This document shows, piece by piece, positions 1-8,761 of a DNA stretch of 48,405 nucleotides (position 1 is its first letter; every line of letters begins with the position of its first letter). Where the stretch lies: the NCBI GenBank assembly GCA_030433135.1, contig JAUILF010000006.1, positions 1 to 48,405 on the forward strand, read 5' to 3'. The notes beneath the pieces are model-generated. The model was given only the letters and a program-made list of their open reading frames with translations, made no database searches and had not been told where the DNA came from. Origin of the DNA: Bacteroidia bacterium. Its GTDB lineage: Bacteria; Bacteroidota; Bacteroidia; Chitinophagales; Saprospiraceae. Made by a program: the position numbers and the translations under genes.

Positions 1-3000
1 CCTTACACCTTTTACAATTTTATTCTCTGGAATAAAATGGGTAAAGTCATAACCCACTGTTATCTGACGCAATTGCCACGATCCGGCATCGAAGACGGAT
101 TGTTCTGACATCCTACCACTGCGTATGGTCTCGTAAAATGGCTGAATATCCGCCGGTGTGGTATTAACCTCTCCATTAGGATTTACTCCATCACCCACTA
201 TAAATCCATCTTCCCTACCGACCAATGTCGCTTTATCCAGTCCGTGTCGGTATGCATTGGTATGCGTACCGGAAATCAACTTATGACCAAGCTTGAAGTC
301 AATCAGGAAAGATGCACTTAATCGGCCGAGCGTAAAACTGTTGGTAAATCCACCCCACCATACAGGCAAGGCACTGCCAAAACTAAGTTGCTCTTCAGAT
401 CGCAATGGTCGTCCACTATTGGGGTCGAACACCTGACGACCCTGATCATCACGTAGATACCCCCAACCATAAAGTTGTGCCATGGGTTCACCCACTACTT
501 GCCTGACTTCTCCATGAAACTCCGCGTTACCGACTGTAATAAAAGTACCATCCACATCATCTCCCAGACTTAAGACCTTGGATTGATTGTAGGTCGCATT
601 CACACTGGTCATCCACTCAAAATTACTGGTTCTTATTGGAGAAAGAGCCAACAGCATCTCAACACCCTGGTTCTGACTTTCACCCACGTTGATCAACTGT
701 GTCTGAAATCCGGATGCGTCAGAAATTTGAGCCTGCAGGATCTGATCAGAAGACAATTTATGGTAATAGGACATTTCGAAAGTCAGATTTCTAAAGAGTA
801 CCATTTCCAGTCCAATTTCCTTTTCTGTTACCCGCATGGGTCTCAGATCAGAATTTGGCACTGTTGAACCACTGATGCTACCCACTGGTTGAGCACTGGC
901 ATCAGGATTAGGAAATTGCTGGGCATTAATGCCATAAAATAGATTATTAGCATATGGTGCTACATCCGTATCACTACCCACTTCGGCATATGCAAGCCGG
1001 ATTTTTCCAAAAGAAAGCCAACTTGGGGTATTATCAAAAGCATCTGAAAAAACAAAACTGGCTGTCACCGAAGGATAGAGTATACTCCTATTCTCTGGTG
1101 ATAGAGTTGAAAACCAATCATTTCTTACCGTAGCGTTGAGGTATAAAAATCTTCCATACGACAACTCAGCTGAGGCATACAGCGAATTAACCTGCCTCTC
1201 TGATATGGTATAATTTGGTGTAACCTTACTGGCATTACCGATGGTATATAAATCCCTGGTAAAGAAATTCTCACCCAATTCGGTATTAATGTCGGAGCGA
1301 CGATACATCAAGTTACCTCCACCAGTAGCAACAATCCCAAAGTTTCCAAATTCCTGTTGGGCTCCAATCAAGAAGTCTGTATTAATCTCCCTAAACCGTC
1401 GTATATCCTGAATATACTGACCGTTAACAAATCCTGGGGGAGGTGCGGACTGCCTTTGTGAACCCGTCGGCAGGTTGTATTCCGAATCGCGAGTATAATA
1501 GTCCTGTCCGACCCTACCTTGAAGGTACAACCAATCAGTCAGGTTATATCTGGCAGTCACATTTCCATATACCCGGTCCCTTACATTATTCTCAAAACGA
1601 GATAAGGCAAAGTAGGGATTGGTTCGGTTGGTAAATCTTGAATATTTGATTTCATCTCCATTTTCATCAAAAGCATTCTCCTCCAACAAGTCCAAAGGCA
1701 TAGTAGTAGCCAGGGTGTAGATTACTACGGGACTAAAATCCTGCTCGGCAATATTCGGTGGATTTTTACGATCCTCACGCGAATAATTCAAATTACCCGA
1801 CACTTTCAATTTGCCAATATTTTGAGTAAAACCCAGGTTTATGGTATTTCTCCTGTATTCTGATCCAGGTAATATTGCTTCACTGGTCATATCTGACAAA
1901 GACAAACTCAGGCCACCGTGTTCGCTTCCAGAAGAAATAGTCAGTGTATTGGACCAGGTGTGACCATTCCGATAGTAATCCCTTACCTTATTAGGCTGAG
2001 CGGTATAGGGTACTTCCAGATTGTCAAACAAGATCTGAGTCATGCCCGGTTCAATCTTTTCTCCAAAGCTCCAAACCCCGGAAGTAGGGAAAGGTGCATC
2101 AGGTCTCACACCTCCTTCTCCCTGACCATACTCATATTGATAGTCCGTATAATCAAGCGGTGTATCATGTGTATAATTGGTGTTAAATTCTACCTGAATA
2201 CCGGTTCCCTCTGCGCGGTTTTTGGTAGTAATCATGATCACACCATCCTTGGCACGTGCACCATACAACGCTGAGGCAGCCGCACCTTTCAATACGTTCA
2301 TCGAAACGATATCGTCGGGATTGATACTGCTTAAACCATCACCACTATCTGAGCGACGATTACTTCCCACCTCACTTACATCACCACGAACTCCAAAGTT
2401 GGTATTGTCGATAGGCACCCCATTCACAACAATTAAAGGAGAATTATTCCCGCCGAAAGAGGAGACGCCTCTGATCCGGATCTTACTACTACCCTGGGGT
2501 CCGGAGCCAAGCGTAGTGATATTCACACCGGCTACCTTTCCCTGAAGTGCATCCACAAATTTGGGAGAACGATTAATCGTGACTTCCTCGGCAGCTACTT
2601 TGGATGTCGCATAGCCAAGTGTCTTTTTCTCACGTTCAATACCCAAGGCTGTCACAACCACTTCTCCTAATTGCAATACATCCTCTGACAGCGTCACATC
2701 AACAACGGATCTACCGCCGATCTCCACTTCCAGGGTATTGAAACCCGTGTAAGAAAATTGTAGGGTAGTCGCATCGTCCGGTACATCAATCGTGTAGCTC
2801 CCATCAAAATCAGTGGCTGTACCTACTGTGGTACCTTTGACCACTACGTTTACCCCAATGAGTGGCTCACCGTCCTCAGATGTAACCGTTCCGGTAACGG
2901 GAGCGAATTGAGGCATGGAGGAGGCAGTAAGTGCGACTGATCGGAACTTATCAGCAGCCGTCTTACCGGCAGGTTGCATGCTGATACTCCCTTCTGCTTC

Positions 3001-3387
3001 TATCTTCTCAATTTGCATGAGCTTTTTACGCAATTTCCTGGCATTCTTATTACCCAGGCGGTCATCCTTATAAATAATGACATACTTTTCGTTGACCGAT
3101 TCATAATTGAGATTGGTCTTATCCAGGAGCCTTTCTATGGCACCTTCCAGACTTTCATCCTTTTTGAATTCAAAGTCTACCTTAATATCCTCCAGCAATT
3201 CAGTTTCGTATGAGAAGAAAACTTCATAAGTCTCACTCATTGTTTCCAGAATCTCTGACAGGGATTGCTGCTGCAGGTCCATATCGGGTGATAGCCCTTC
3301 GGTAGCAGCCAGCCATAACGGACTGATCAGCAAGAGAAGTACCCATGCTGTCGGTCTCATACCTTTAAATAAATTAGCAGTAATCAT
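1..3387 (-). CDS. SusC/RagA-family TonB-linked outer-membrane receptor (3' end outside window)
   Basis: I read this frame directly from ATG 3387 down to base 1 with no stop; about 1129 codons are present and the C-terminal strands lie outside the window. Order: signal peptide with a hydrophobic core (WVLLLLISPLWL); STN domain at roughly residues 30-90 (YEVFFSYETELL, then KVDFEFKKDESL); carboxypeptidase-regulatory-like domain near 160-245 (GTVTSEDGEPLIGVNVVVKG); plug from about 255 (VVVTALGIEREKKTLGYA, then KIRIRGVSSFGG); then a long beta-barrel region. In this family the protein imports oligosaccharides or peptides across the outer membrane with TonB energy, and the STN domain contacts a FecR anti-sigma factor. 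The FecR gene lies 45 bp upstream on the same strand. A second in-frame ATG at 3360 is possible. SusC normally pairs with a SusD lipoprotein, which would be downstream, outside the window. The family is certain; the substrate is not readable. Confidence 0.95.
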   Translation of the reverse strand, partial: MITANLFKGMRPTAWVLLLLISPLWLAATEGLSPDMDLQQQSLSEILETMSETYEVFFSYETELLEDIKVDFEFKKDESLEGAIERLLDKTNLNYESVNEKYVIIYKDDRLGNKNARKLRKKLMQIEKIEAEGSISMQPAGKTAADKFRSVALTASSMPQFAPVTGTVTSEDGEPLIGVNVVVKGTTVGTATDFDGSYTIDVPDDATTLQFSYTGFNTLEVEIGGRSVVDVTLSEDVLQLGEVVVTALGIEREKKTLGYATSKVAAEEVTINRSPKFVDALQGKVAGVNITTLGSGPQGSSKIRIRGVSSFGGNNSPLIVVNGVPIDNTNFGVRGDVSEVGSNRRSDSGDGLSSINPDDIVSMNVLKGAAASALYGARAKDGVIMITTKNRAEGTGIQVEFNTNYTHDTPLDYTDYQYEYGQGEGGVRPDAPFPTSGVWSFGEKIEPGMTQILFDNLEVPYTAQPNKVRDYYRNGHTWSNTLTISSGSEHGGLSLSLSDMTSEAILPGSEYRRNTINLGFTQNIGKLKVSGNLNYSREDRKNPPNIAEQDFSPVVIYTLATTMPLDLLEENAFDENGDEIKYSRFTNRTNPYFALSRFENNVRDRVYGNVTARYNLTDWLYLQGRVGQDYYTRDSEYNLPTGSQRQSAPPPGFVNGQYIQDIRRFREINTDFLIGAQQEFGNFGIVATGGGNLMYRRSDINTELGENFFTRDLYTIGNASKVTPNYTISERQVNSLYASAELSYGRFLYLNATVRNDWFSTLSPENRSILYPSVTASFVFSDAFDNTPSWLSFGKIRLAYAEVGSDTDVAPYANNLFYGINAQQFPNPDASAQPVGSISGSTVPNSDLRPMRVTEKEIGLEMVLFRNLTFEMSYYHKLSSDQILQAQISDASGFQTQLINVGESQNQGVEMLLALSPIRTSNFEWMTSVNATYNQSKVLSLGDDVDGTFITVGNAEFHGEVRQVVGEPMAQLYGWGYLRDDQGRQVFDPNSGRPLRSEEQLSFGSALPVWWGGFTNSFTLGRLSASFLIDFKLGHKLISGTHTNAYRHGLDKATLVGREDGFIVGDGVNPNGEVNTTPADIQPFYETIRSGRMSEQSVFDAGSWQLRQITVGYDFTHFIPENKIVKGVR

Positions 3388-3432
3388 AATTTAAACTATT
3401 TAGATTCTCATCTTGATTTGTAGATATAGTTC

Positions 3433-4428
3433 CTATTCGATAACATACACCTCAGACTCTCTGCGGATCGTCAACCCGGTCACAGTTTTATCCAGGACCG
3501 AAATGGCCGTCTCAAGGTCATTTACCGGTAAGGGGAAATTGATTTCCCTGGTGTGGTCTTCCATATTTCTTACCTCAATAGTAACTCCATAGATATCCTC
3601 CACTCTATTTACCACTTCGATCAGTGGTGCACCTCTGAAAGTCAGTACGCCATCCTTCCATGAGGTATGTATATCAGCCATTTCCCTTTGTCTGTGGGTA
3701 ATGTGTCCATCGGACTGACTGTAGATAACCAGATCTCCTTCATCCATCTCAATGGTGCTATCCAGTGTTGGCAGAAAAAGCTGAACTTTTCCTTCTTCCA
3801 GGTATACGGTAGTCTGGTCTTCCTGTGTATTGACATTAAAGGTGGTGCCAAGGACCTCGACAATGACATCTCTGGTGATTACGTGAAATTTCTGTTGACT
3901 CTCTGGCTTTTTTTCAACTTCGAAGAATGCCTCACCTTCTAACCATATTTGTCGGTCCTGATCATCCACCCAATTCGGTGGATACTTCACCGTACTATTC
4001 GCATTGAGTCGCACCCTGGACCCATCCGACAGCTGGAGGCTTCTTTGTTCACCAAATGCCGTTTCAATCACATCCATGCTGTTCCTGGTACTAAAAATCC
4101 AGACAGCCGAAGCCAGCAATATTAGTAGTGATGCTGCTATGGCCAGATACTTGTATGGCAAAATTCCTGATCGTCCAGGTTTTGCAAAACCTGTTTCTTC
4201 TTCTGGCTTGACCTCGATTCTATTCAATACAGCTGCCAGAATGCTCTTCGAAATCGAGTCCTGAAGACGAGGGTAGTCCTTAACTTCATCCCAAAGCCTC
4301 TCCATGGTCCGTTGGTCCGGAGGCCTGGAGGAATGCTGTATCATTTGAATTAATTTTTTCAAATCCTCTTCTGTGCAACGATTTTGAAACAGCTTTTCAA
4401 TTAGTTCTTCACGCGTGTGTTCGTTCAT
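3433..4428 (-). CDS. FecR-family anti-sigma factor
   Basis: 331 residues. The N-terminal cytosolic part (about 1-90) would bind the sigma factor. A single membrane helix follows at about 92-112 (YLAIAASLLILLASAVWIF). The periplasmic FecR domain (FGEQRSLQLSDGSRVRLNAN, then IWLEGEAFFEVEKK and VEVLGTTFNVN) is followed by a C-terminal DUF4974-type domain (LTFRGAPLIEVVNRVEDIYG). In this family the protein relays substrate loading of the STN-containing TonB receptor to the cognate ECF sigma factor. Its neighbours fit: the receptor is immediately downstream and the sigma gene diverges 313 bp away. Length is ordinary for the family. The signal that triggers it is unknown. Confidence 0.95.
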   Translation of the reverse strand: MNEHTREELIEKLFQNRCTEEDLKKLIQMIQHSSRPPDQRTMERLWDEVKDYPRLQDSISKSILAAVLNRIEVKPEEETGFAKPGRSGILPYKYLAIAASLLILLASAVWIFSTRNSMDVIETAFGEQRSLQLSDGSRVRLNANSTVKYPPNWVDDQDRQIWLEGEAFFEVEKKPESQQKFHVITRDVIVEVLGTTFNVNTQEDQTTVYLEEGKVQLFLPTLDSTIEMDEGDLVIYSQSDGHITHRQREMADIHTSWKDGVLTFRGAPLIEVVNRVEDIYGVTIEVRNMEDHTREINFPLPVNDLETAISVLDKTVTGLTIRRESEVYVIE

Positions 4429-4538
4429 TTACTCTTTCCTACTTCAGTTTCACAAGGTTTTTACTTACATCCAGCCAAAGAGGTGCCTGGTGGCCTACCA
4501 TCAAGTGACCACTAGCATCAAACAATCTCTGCTCATCA

Positions 4539-4550
4539 ACAAAATTTTGT
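4539..4550. promoter_or_regulatory. 12-bp perfect palindrome in the divergent fecR/sigma intergenic region
   Basis: ACAAAATTTTGT is a perfect inverted repeat in the 313-bp gap between the FecR gene (minus) and the sigma gene (plus). It could be an operator for a dimeric regulator, but an AT-rich palindrome of this size can also arise by chance. No regulator gene next to it suggests an identity. Confidence 0.2.
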
Positions 4551-4626
4551 CGAAACTCCTCTAGCTTAGATTATATTCTCTCTACTATATATCTATCCAA
4601 ACAAAAGTTGAAAAAGGATTAGTCGA

Positions 4627-4659
4627 TTGATAACTTTTTATTAAAAAAGCATTAATTTG
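4627..4659 (+). promoter_or_regulatory. Possible Bacteroidota-type promoter for the first ECF sigma gene
   Basis: TTG at 4627-4629 and TAATTTG at 4653-4659 resemble the Bacteroidota -33 and -7 elements (TTG and TAnnTTTG), though the -7 box is one base short of consensus. It would start transcription about 75 bp before the sigma GTG start. The rest of the 4429-4741 gap is AT-rich and I see no coding sequence in it. Confidence 0.3.
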
Positions 4660-4741
4660 TATGTATCAATTCGTTCTTTCTATAACAAACTGCCAGGAGA
4701 CGAATCAACATTTTCTAACGGTACGACTGATTCTTTAAATA

Positions 4742-5332
4742 GTGACTAAAGCTGATTTACATAAACACTTATCCCTATTTAAGCAAGGGAACATTCGCAG
4801 TTTCGAATGTCTGTACAACTACTATCACGAAAAGGTCTACTACTTCTGCCTGTCTCTTACCAAATCCAGTCAGGATGCCGAGGAAATCACAGCTGATGTG
4901 TTTGTAAAGCTTTGGGAGAGAAGGAGAATGGTGGATGAAAAAGTATGTATCCGACCATTGCTCTTTAAAATTACCCGGGACCTTACCTGGAACTTTTTGA
5001 AGAAGATGTCGAAAAACAAAGTGAAGAAGGAAAAATTTCTGGTTAACTGTTCCTTATCGATAATCAACGACAGTGAAAACAACCTCATCTTCGATGAGTA
5101 TATGAAGCATTTGGAAGATACAGTAGGGAAATTGAGTCCGCAGCAAGCCAGGGTATTTACACTGAGGTTCTTACAAGGTATGGACCTAAATGATATTGCG
5201 AGAGAGTTACAGATCTCCAAAAACACCGTAAAAGTTCACTTATCCCACTCCAAGCGTTTTGTATTGGACCACCTGCCTCTCCAGCCTACCACCCTTTTGA
5301 TCTTTTTATTTGTATTCAGTCTCGGCAGTTGA
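4742..5332 (+). CDS. RNA polymerase ECF sigma factor, FecI-like
   Basis: 196 residues. The start is a GTG at 4742, because an in-frame TAA sits at 4736-4738 and the next in-frame ATG lies beyond region 2. Sigma region 2 covers about residues 14-75 (FECLYNYYHEKVYYF, then DAEEITADVFVKLWERR). Region 4 covers about 120-172, with the helix-turn-helix DLNDIARELQISKNTVKVHL. The last 20 residues are strongly hydrophobic (TTLLIFLFVF), a tail I would expect to be membrane-prone and which is unusual for a soluble sigma factor. The gene diverges from the FecR and TonB-receptor genes that it most likely controls. The stop codon lies in the loop of a hairpin at 5323-5340. Confidence 0.95.
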   Translation: MTKADLHKHLSLFKQGNIRSFECLYNYYHEKVYYFCLSLTKSSQDAEEITADVFVKLWERRRMVDEKVCIRPLLFKITRDLTWNFLKKMSKNKVKKEKFLVNCSLSIINDSENNLIFDEYMKHLEDTVGKLSPQQARVFTLRFLQGMDLNDIARELQISKNTVKVHLSHSKRFVLDHLPLQPTTLLIFLFVFSLGS

Positions 5333-5502
5333 AGCTGCCGGTAATTGAGGATCGGGTATCGATCTATCCTTACGAGTAGGTTTTGAACCAGGAGTTGCAC
5401 CTCGAAAGGGTACTTACCTATAGCCGGCGATATTGGGCTAAAGCCCTTTTTCTTTCTACTGTCACGTCCTGCCGCTAAAGCAGCCGGTAATTGAGGATAG
5501 GG
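5323..5502. repeat. Two copies of a short extragenic palindromic element
   Basis: The 16-mer GCCGGTAATTGAGGAT occurs at 5337-5352 and again at 5483-5498, each followed by one variable base and GGG. Each copy is led by a small hairpin: CGGCAG/CTGCCG at 5323-5328 and 5335-5340, and CTGC/GCAG at 5469-5472 and 5480-5483. A GGGC/GCCC hairpin lies between them. The pattern resembles dispersed REP-like elements of Bacteroidota genomes; that comparison is from memory and untested. Confidence 0.5.
5435..5456 (+). terminator. Rho-independent terminator after the first sigma gene
   Basis: The stem GGGC (5435-5438) and GCCC (5443-5446), loop TAAA, is followed on the plus strand by TTTTTCTTT. The stem is short but the T-tract is good. 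It lies about 100 bp after the sigma stop codon and before the converging enolase-superfamily gene. Confidence 0.5.
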
Positions 5503-5529
5503 CTTACACTTCCACGATATACCTTTTTC

Positions 5530-6780
5530 TTAGCTCAGTTGGTCATGTTTCTTTATGAATCCGGGATCGATTTCAACTCCCGACCCTATGCCTTTGGGTA
5601 AATGCAGAATCCCATTTTCGGGTTTTAATGACGAAGTTTTGCATTCAAAGGGTATACCGGTACTCAGGCCTTTGTATTCGTGGAAAGGACCGGCGTTGGG
5701 AATTGCCGACACAAATTGCATCATGTAAATGTATCCAAGACCCGTACCCGAAATATGGGGAACACAGGGATAGCCCCTGGCCTCAGCCATGCGAGCAACT
5801 TTCATACAACGGATCATTCCACCAAAGTAAAACAGATCCTGCTGTACCATTTGCACCGAATCAGTTCCAATCAACCAACGAAAATTCCGGATACTCACCT
5901 CTCCACCACCGGATGCAATGGGGATAGTCAAGGCCTCCGAAGTCTCTTTCCAGTCCTGATACCAGTCAGTGGGTACGGGCTGTTCGAACAGATCTATTTC
6001 ATACTTCTCCAGCAACCGCCCAATCCGGATGGCCTCACTGGCATCGTAACTGCCGTTGCAGTCTGCATATATCGTGATATCATCGGGAAAACTCTCCCGC
6101 ATTAATGGAATCAATCGCTCGGTCCGACCTTCCGGGACTTCCGGATTACTTCGCCGCCCGCCTATTTTAAACTTAACTGCCTTTGCCTGGGTTTCCCGTT
6201 GCCTTTCCTTGATCCTCTCCACGCTTTCTTCGGCAGACAAGCCCCGTCCATTATTGGCTCTGTAGATCGCTATTTCGCGATTGTGAATGTCACCTATTAA
6301 TTCTCCCATACTCTTACCTGCAATCCTCCCCATCATGTCCAGGATAGCCATTTCTACCTGAGCCACCGGGATCCACAAGGTATATCCCTGGTACTTGTAA
6401 TTATTCCTGTACATGAATACACCATCAATCAAATCATCCAGGTCCCGGGCATCTTTTCCAATGAAGAAAGGATTAACCAGCATCAGCTGAATCGGATAAA
6501 GATGGGGCATCCTCATATTATGGCAAACACAATATCCTTCTGCTCCCTCTTTGGATCGCACCCTGATCATGTAATTATCTTCATACTTGAGCAGGTCACA
6601 AGAATCTATGATGACCGGATCTGAAAACAACTCCCTTTTAAAAACCGACCGGGCCAACACCTCGTCGAGATCTGAGTAGTCTACTCCTTTGTCATTCAGT
6701 ATCCTATCAGATCCGAAAGGTAGAGTAAGGGCTGCACCCCCGGCCATTGTTGACGAAATAAATCCTCTTCTTGTGGTCAT
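5530..6780 (-). CDS. Tat-exported enolase-superfamily (mandelate racemase type) dehydratase
   Basis: I start at ATG 6780 (MTTRRGFISS, a twin-arginine leader), which leaves 4 bp after the sulfatase stop; an ATG at 6816 would overlap it. The mature protein shows the mandelate-racemase subgroup pattern: a KxK acid/base motif (AKAVKFKIGG), metal ligands in YADCNGSYD, LFEQP and the GGGE segment, and a late His in VPHISGTGLG. Members usually dehydrate or epimerise acid sugars (galactarate, gluconate, xylonate and similar) and are normally cytosolic, so the Tat leader is notable. It is clearly paralogous to the gene at 26403-27650. It follows the sulfatase gene in one unit. The substrate cannot be read from the sequence. 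Confidence 0.85.
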   Translation of the reverse strand: MTTRRGFISSTMAGGAALTLPFGSDRILNDKGVDYSDLDEVLARSVFKRELFSDPVIIDSCDLLKYEDNYMIRVRSKEGAEGYCVCHNMRMPHLYPIQLMLVNPFFIGKDARDLDDLIDGVFMYRNNYKYQGYTLWIPVAQVEMAILDMMGRIAGKSMGELIGDIHNREIAIYRANNGRGLSAEESVERIKERQRETQAKAVKFKIGGRRSNPEVPEGRTERLIPLMRESFPDDITIYADCNGSYDASEAIRIGRLLEKYEIDLFEQPVPTDWYQDWKETSEALTIPIASGGGEVSIRNFRWLIGTDSVQMVQQDLFYFGGMIRCMKVARMAEARGYPCVPHISGTGLGYIYMMQFVSAIPNAGPFHEYKGLSTGIPFECKTSSLKPENGILHLPKGIGSGVEIDPGFIKKHDQLS

Positions 6781-6784
6781 GATT

Positions 6785-8245
6785 TCATGATTTACTGTTG
6801 TACAAACCTGTATCACCTAGTTCAAGCAATCTCATCAGGTCCGCATTAATAGCCTTTTTGTTGTATACATTCCGGGTCTCAAAAGGATCCTCATGGTGGT
6901 CATAAAGTTCCCATTCAACGGAGTCACGATAATATTTGGTTAGACGATATTCAGGAGTTCTGACGGACACGCCATCGCGAAAATATCCATAAGCCGTGTT
7001 TCTCCAGTTCGGATCTGTGCCAGATCTCAGCAAGGAAGACAGACTATGACCGTCCAGATTACCCGGAGGATTAAGGGAACACAATTCAGCAAATGTCGGG
7101 TATATGTCCACCGTACTTACGACCTCAGGTACTTCATAATGGCCAATCCCTGGTCCTGCCATGATGAAGGCACTGCGCAAGGCCCAGTCAAAAATGGTAT
7201 GCTTTCCCCATACCCGTTGATCTCCCAGGTGCCAACCATGATCTCCCCATAACACAATGATGGTATTTTCTTCCATGTCCAGTTCTCTCAGCTTGTGGAC
7301 AACCTTTCCTATCTGGGCATCCGTATAACTCACACATGCATAATAAGCATGTCTCAATTTCCTGGCATATTCATCTGAAATGGATGCATTCAGGCTCACC
7401 TTTTCTTCCCCTAGTGCGTATTGATTGAATTCTCCGCTTCCATGCAGGCTGGCCCTGGATATATTATCAGGTAGATCCGGAGCCGGAGATAAAGGAATGT
7501 CCTCTTCCGAATACATGTCCCAGTACTTTTGGGGAGCCGTAAACGGTAAATGAGGTTTAAAAAAGCCGACAGCGAGGAAAAAGGGATTCTCCTGCTGAGA
7601 CAACTCTTCCAACTTCCGAATAGCAATTTCTGCAGTGAGACCATCAGGATAGCCTTCATCATTCACATTTCCGGCTTCATAGGGTTTCACTTGTTTTTTC
7701 CTGCTCTGACGATTGCTTCCGTCTGCATAAGCAAAAAACGCATTCCAGCCAGTCTCCCATTTACCGGGATTGAAGAGAAATTCGTCAAAACTATGTGGCA
7801 ACTCCAACTGATCCGACCGTGGCTCTTCATAACCATATACATATCCATCAGCTGAGTGTGCTATCTTACCTATACCAATGGTAGTATAACCGGATCTGCG
7901 AAACAAATGAATGAACGACTCGGGATTATCTCCTTCGGGACTGATCGAAATACTATCAGCAATAATCGAATTGCGCAAAGCGGATTTCGATCTGGGGTAC
8001 TGCCCCGTCAAAAGGCCATACCGTGAAGCACCACAGGTCGGAACAGTCACAAAGTGGTTGGCAAAAAGGGTTCCTTTCTCAGCCAGGGCGTCCATATTTG
8101 GTGTCTTGACCACCTTATTTCCATAGCATCCTAATTCCGGACGAAGATCATCAACACAGATGAAAAGGACATTTGGCTGCTGTGCTATCACCGGAACAAT
8201 AAGACAGAACACAAGAATGGATACCAGATAGCTTACTATTCGCAT
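6785..8245 (-). CDS. Secreted type I sulfatase (iduronate-2-sulfatase-like)
   Basis: 486 residues with a signal peptide ending near AQQ (residue 23). The metal-site aspartates are in CVDDLRPELG (about D32-D33). The formylglycine motif is CGASR with Cys71, followed by YGLLTG, which fits the C-x-[P/A]-x-R signature of type I sulfatases. A later VLWGDHGWHLGDQ segment gives further metal ligands, and VWGKHTIFDWALRSAFIMAG resembles the iduronate-2-sulfatase subgroup. It would remove sulfate esters from a carbohydrate outside the cytoplasm and needs an FGE or anSME maturase, neither of which is in the window. It is the first gene of a unit with the enolase-superfamily gene 4 bp downstream. Confidence 0.93.
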   Translation of the reverse strand: MRIVSYLVSILVFCLIVPVIAQQPNVLFICVDDLRPELGCYGNKVVKTPNMDALAEKGTLFANHFVTVPTCGASRYGLLTGQYPRSKSALRNSIIADSISISPEGDNPESFIHLFRRSGYTTIGIGKIAHSADGYVYGYEEPRSDQLELPHSFDEFLFNPGKWETGWNAFFAYADGSNRQSRKKQVKPYEAGNVNDEGYPDGLTAEIAIRKLEELSQQENPFFLAVGFFKPHLPFTAPQKYWDMYSEEDIPLSPAPDLPDNISRASLHGSGEFNQYALGEEKVSLNASISDEYARKLRHAYYACVSYTDAQIGKVVHKLRELDMEENTIIVLWGDHGWHLGDQRVWGKHTIFDWALRSAFIMAGPGIGHYEVPEVVSTVDIYPTFAELCSLNPPGNLDGHSLSSLLRSGTDPNWRNTAYGYFRDGVSVRTPEYRLTKYYRDSVEWELYDHHEDPFETRNVYNKKAINADLMRLLELGDTGLYNSKS

Positions 8246-8761
8246 AAATCTTCTATTTAACCCTAAATCTATAGTTCTCCATCGAGGCTATCTCAATCAT
8301 TTGCATGATTAAACCCGGACTATGCATTAGGCCTTCTATTACCATAACATCAAAATGGAACGCCTTTACCCTCATTCACATATTGTTGAAATAATATTAC
8401 CACATAAGATTAGGAGTCATCCCGACCTTGAATGTAACCTTTAATAGCAGTGTTGTGCCAGTCAATCAAACCAGAGAGTTCGTTGTTCTTTGCAAAAAAT
8501 CGAACCCTCAAGGTTACTTTAGATCTCTCTATTCTTCACATAATAGATATAGCCGGGATTTCCACCGGATTTCAATCAAAGAAACAACTTGTCCTAAACA
8601 CTATAGCCGGTGTCAAGAATTAACAAAGAAATAATCGTTGCACAACAACACTATTTCCCCCTGTCCTGCTTATATTCCCGTTGCCATTTTTAACTGTAAA
8701 CGAACCAGCCACCATTCTATTTATCGTAGTTGACTACCACTAAAACTCTAGATTATATTTC
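8246..8761. other. Divergent intergenic region, 516 bp, no gene seen
   Basis: This separates the sulfatase gene (minus) from the malate synthase gene (plus). I found no convincing coding frame, no clear TAnnTTTG promoter box on either strand and no strong hairpin. A 68-codon plus-strand frame at 8428-8634 has no recognisable features. The region presumably holds the two divergent promoters. Confidence 0.5.

Noticed and set aside
8428-8634. 68-codon plus-strand frame in the large intergenic gap
   Set aside because: No family resemblance, odd composition and no supporting neighbours.
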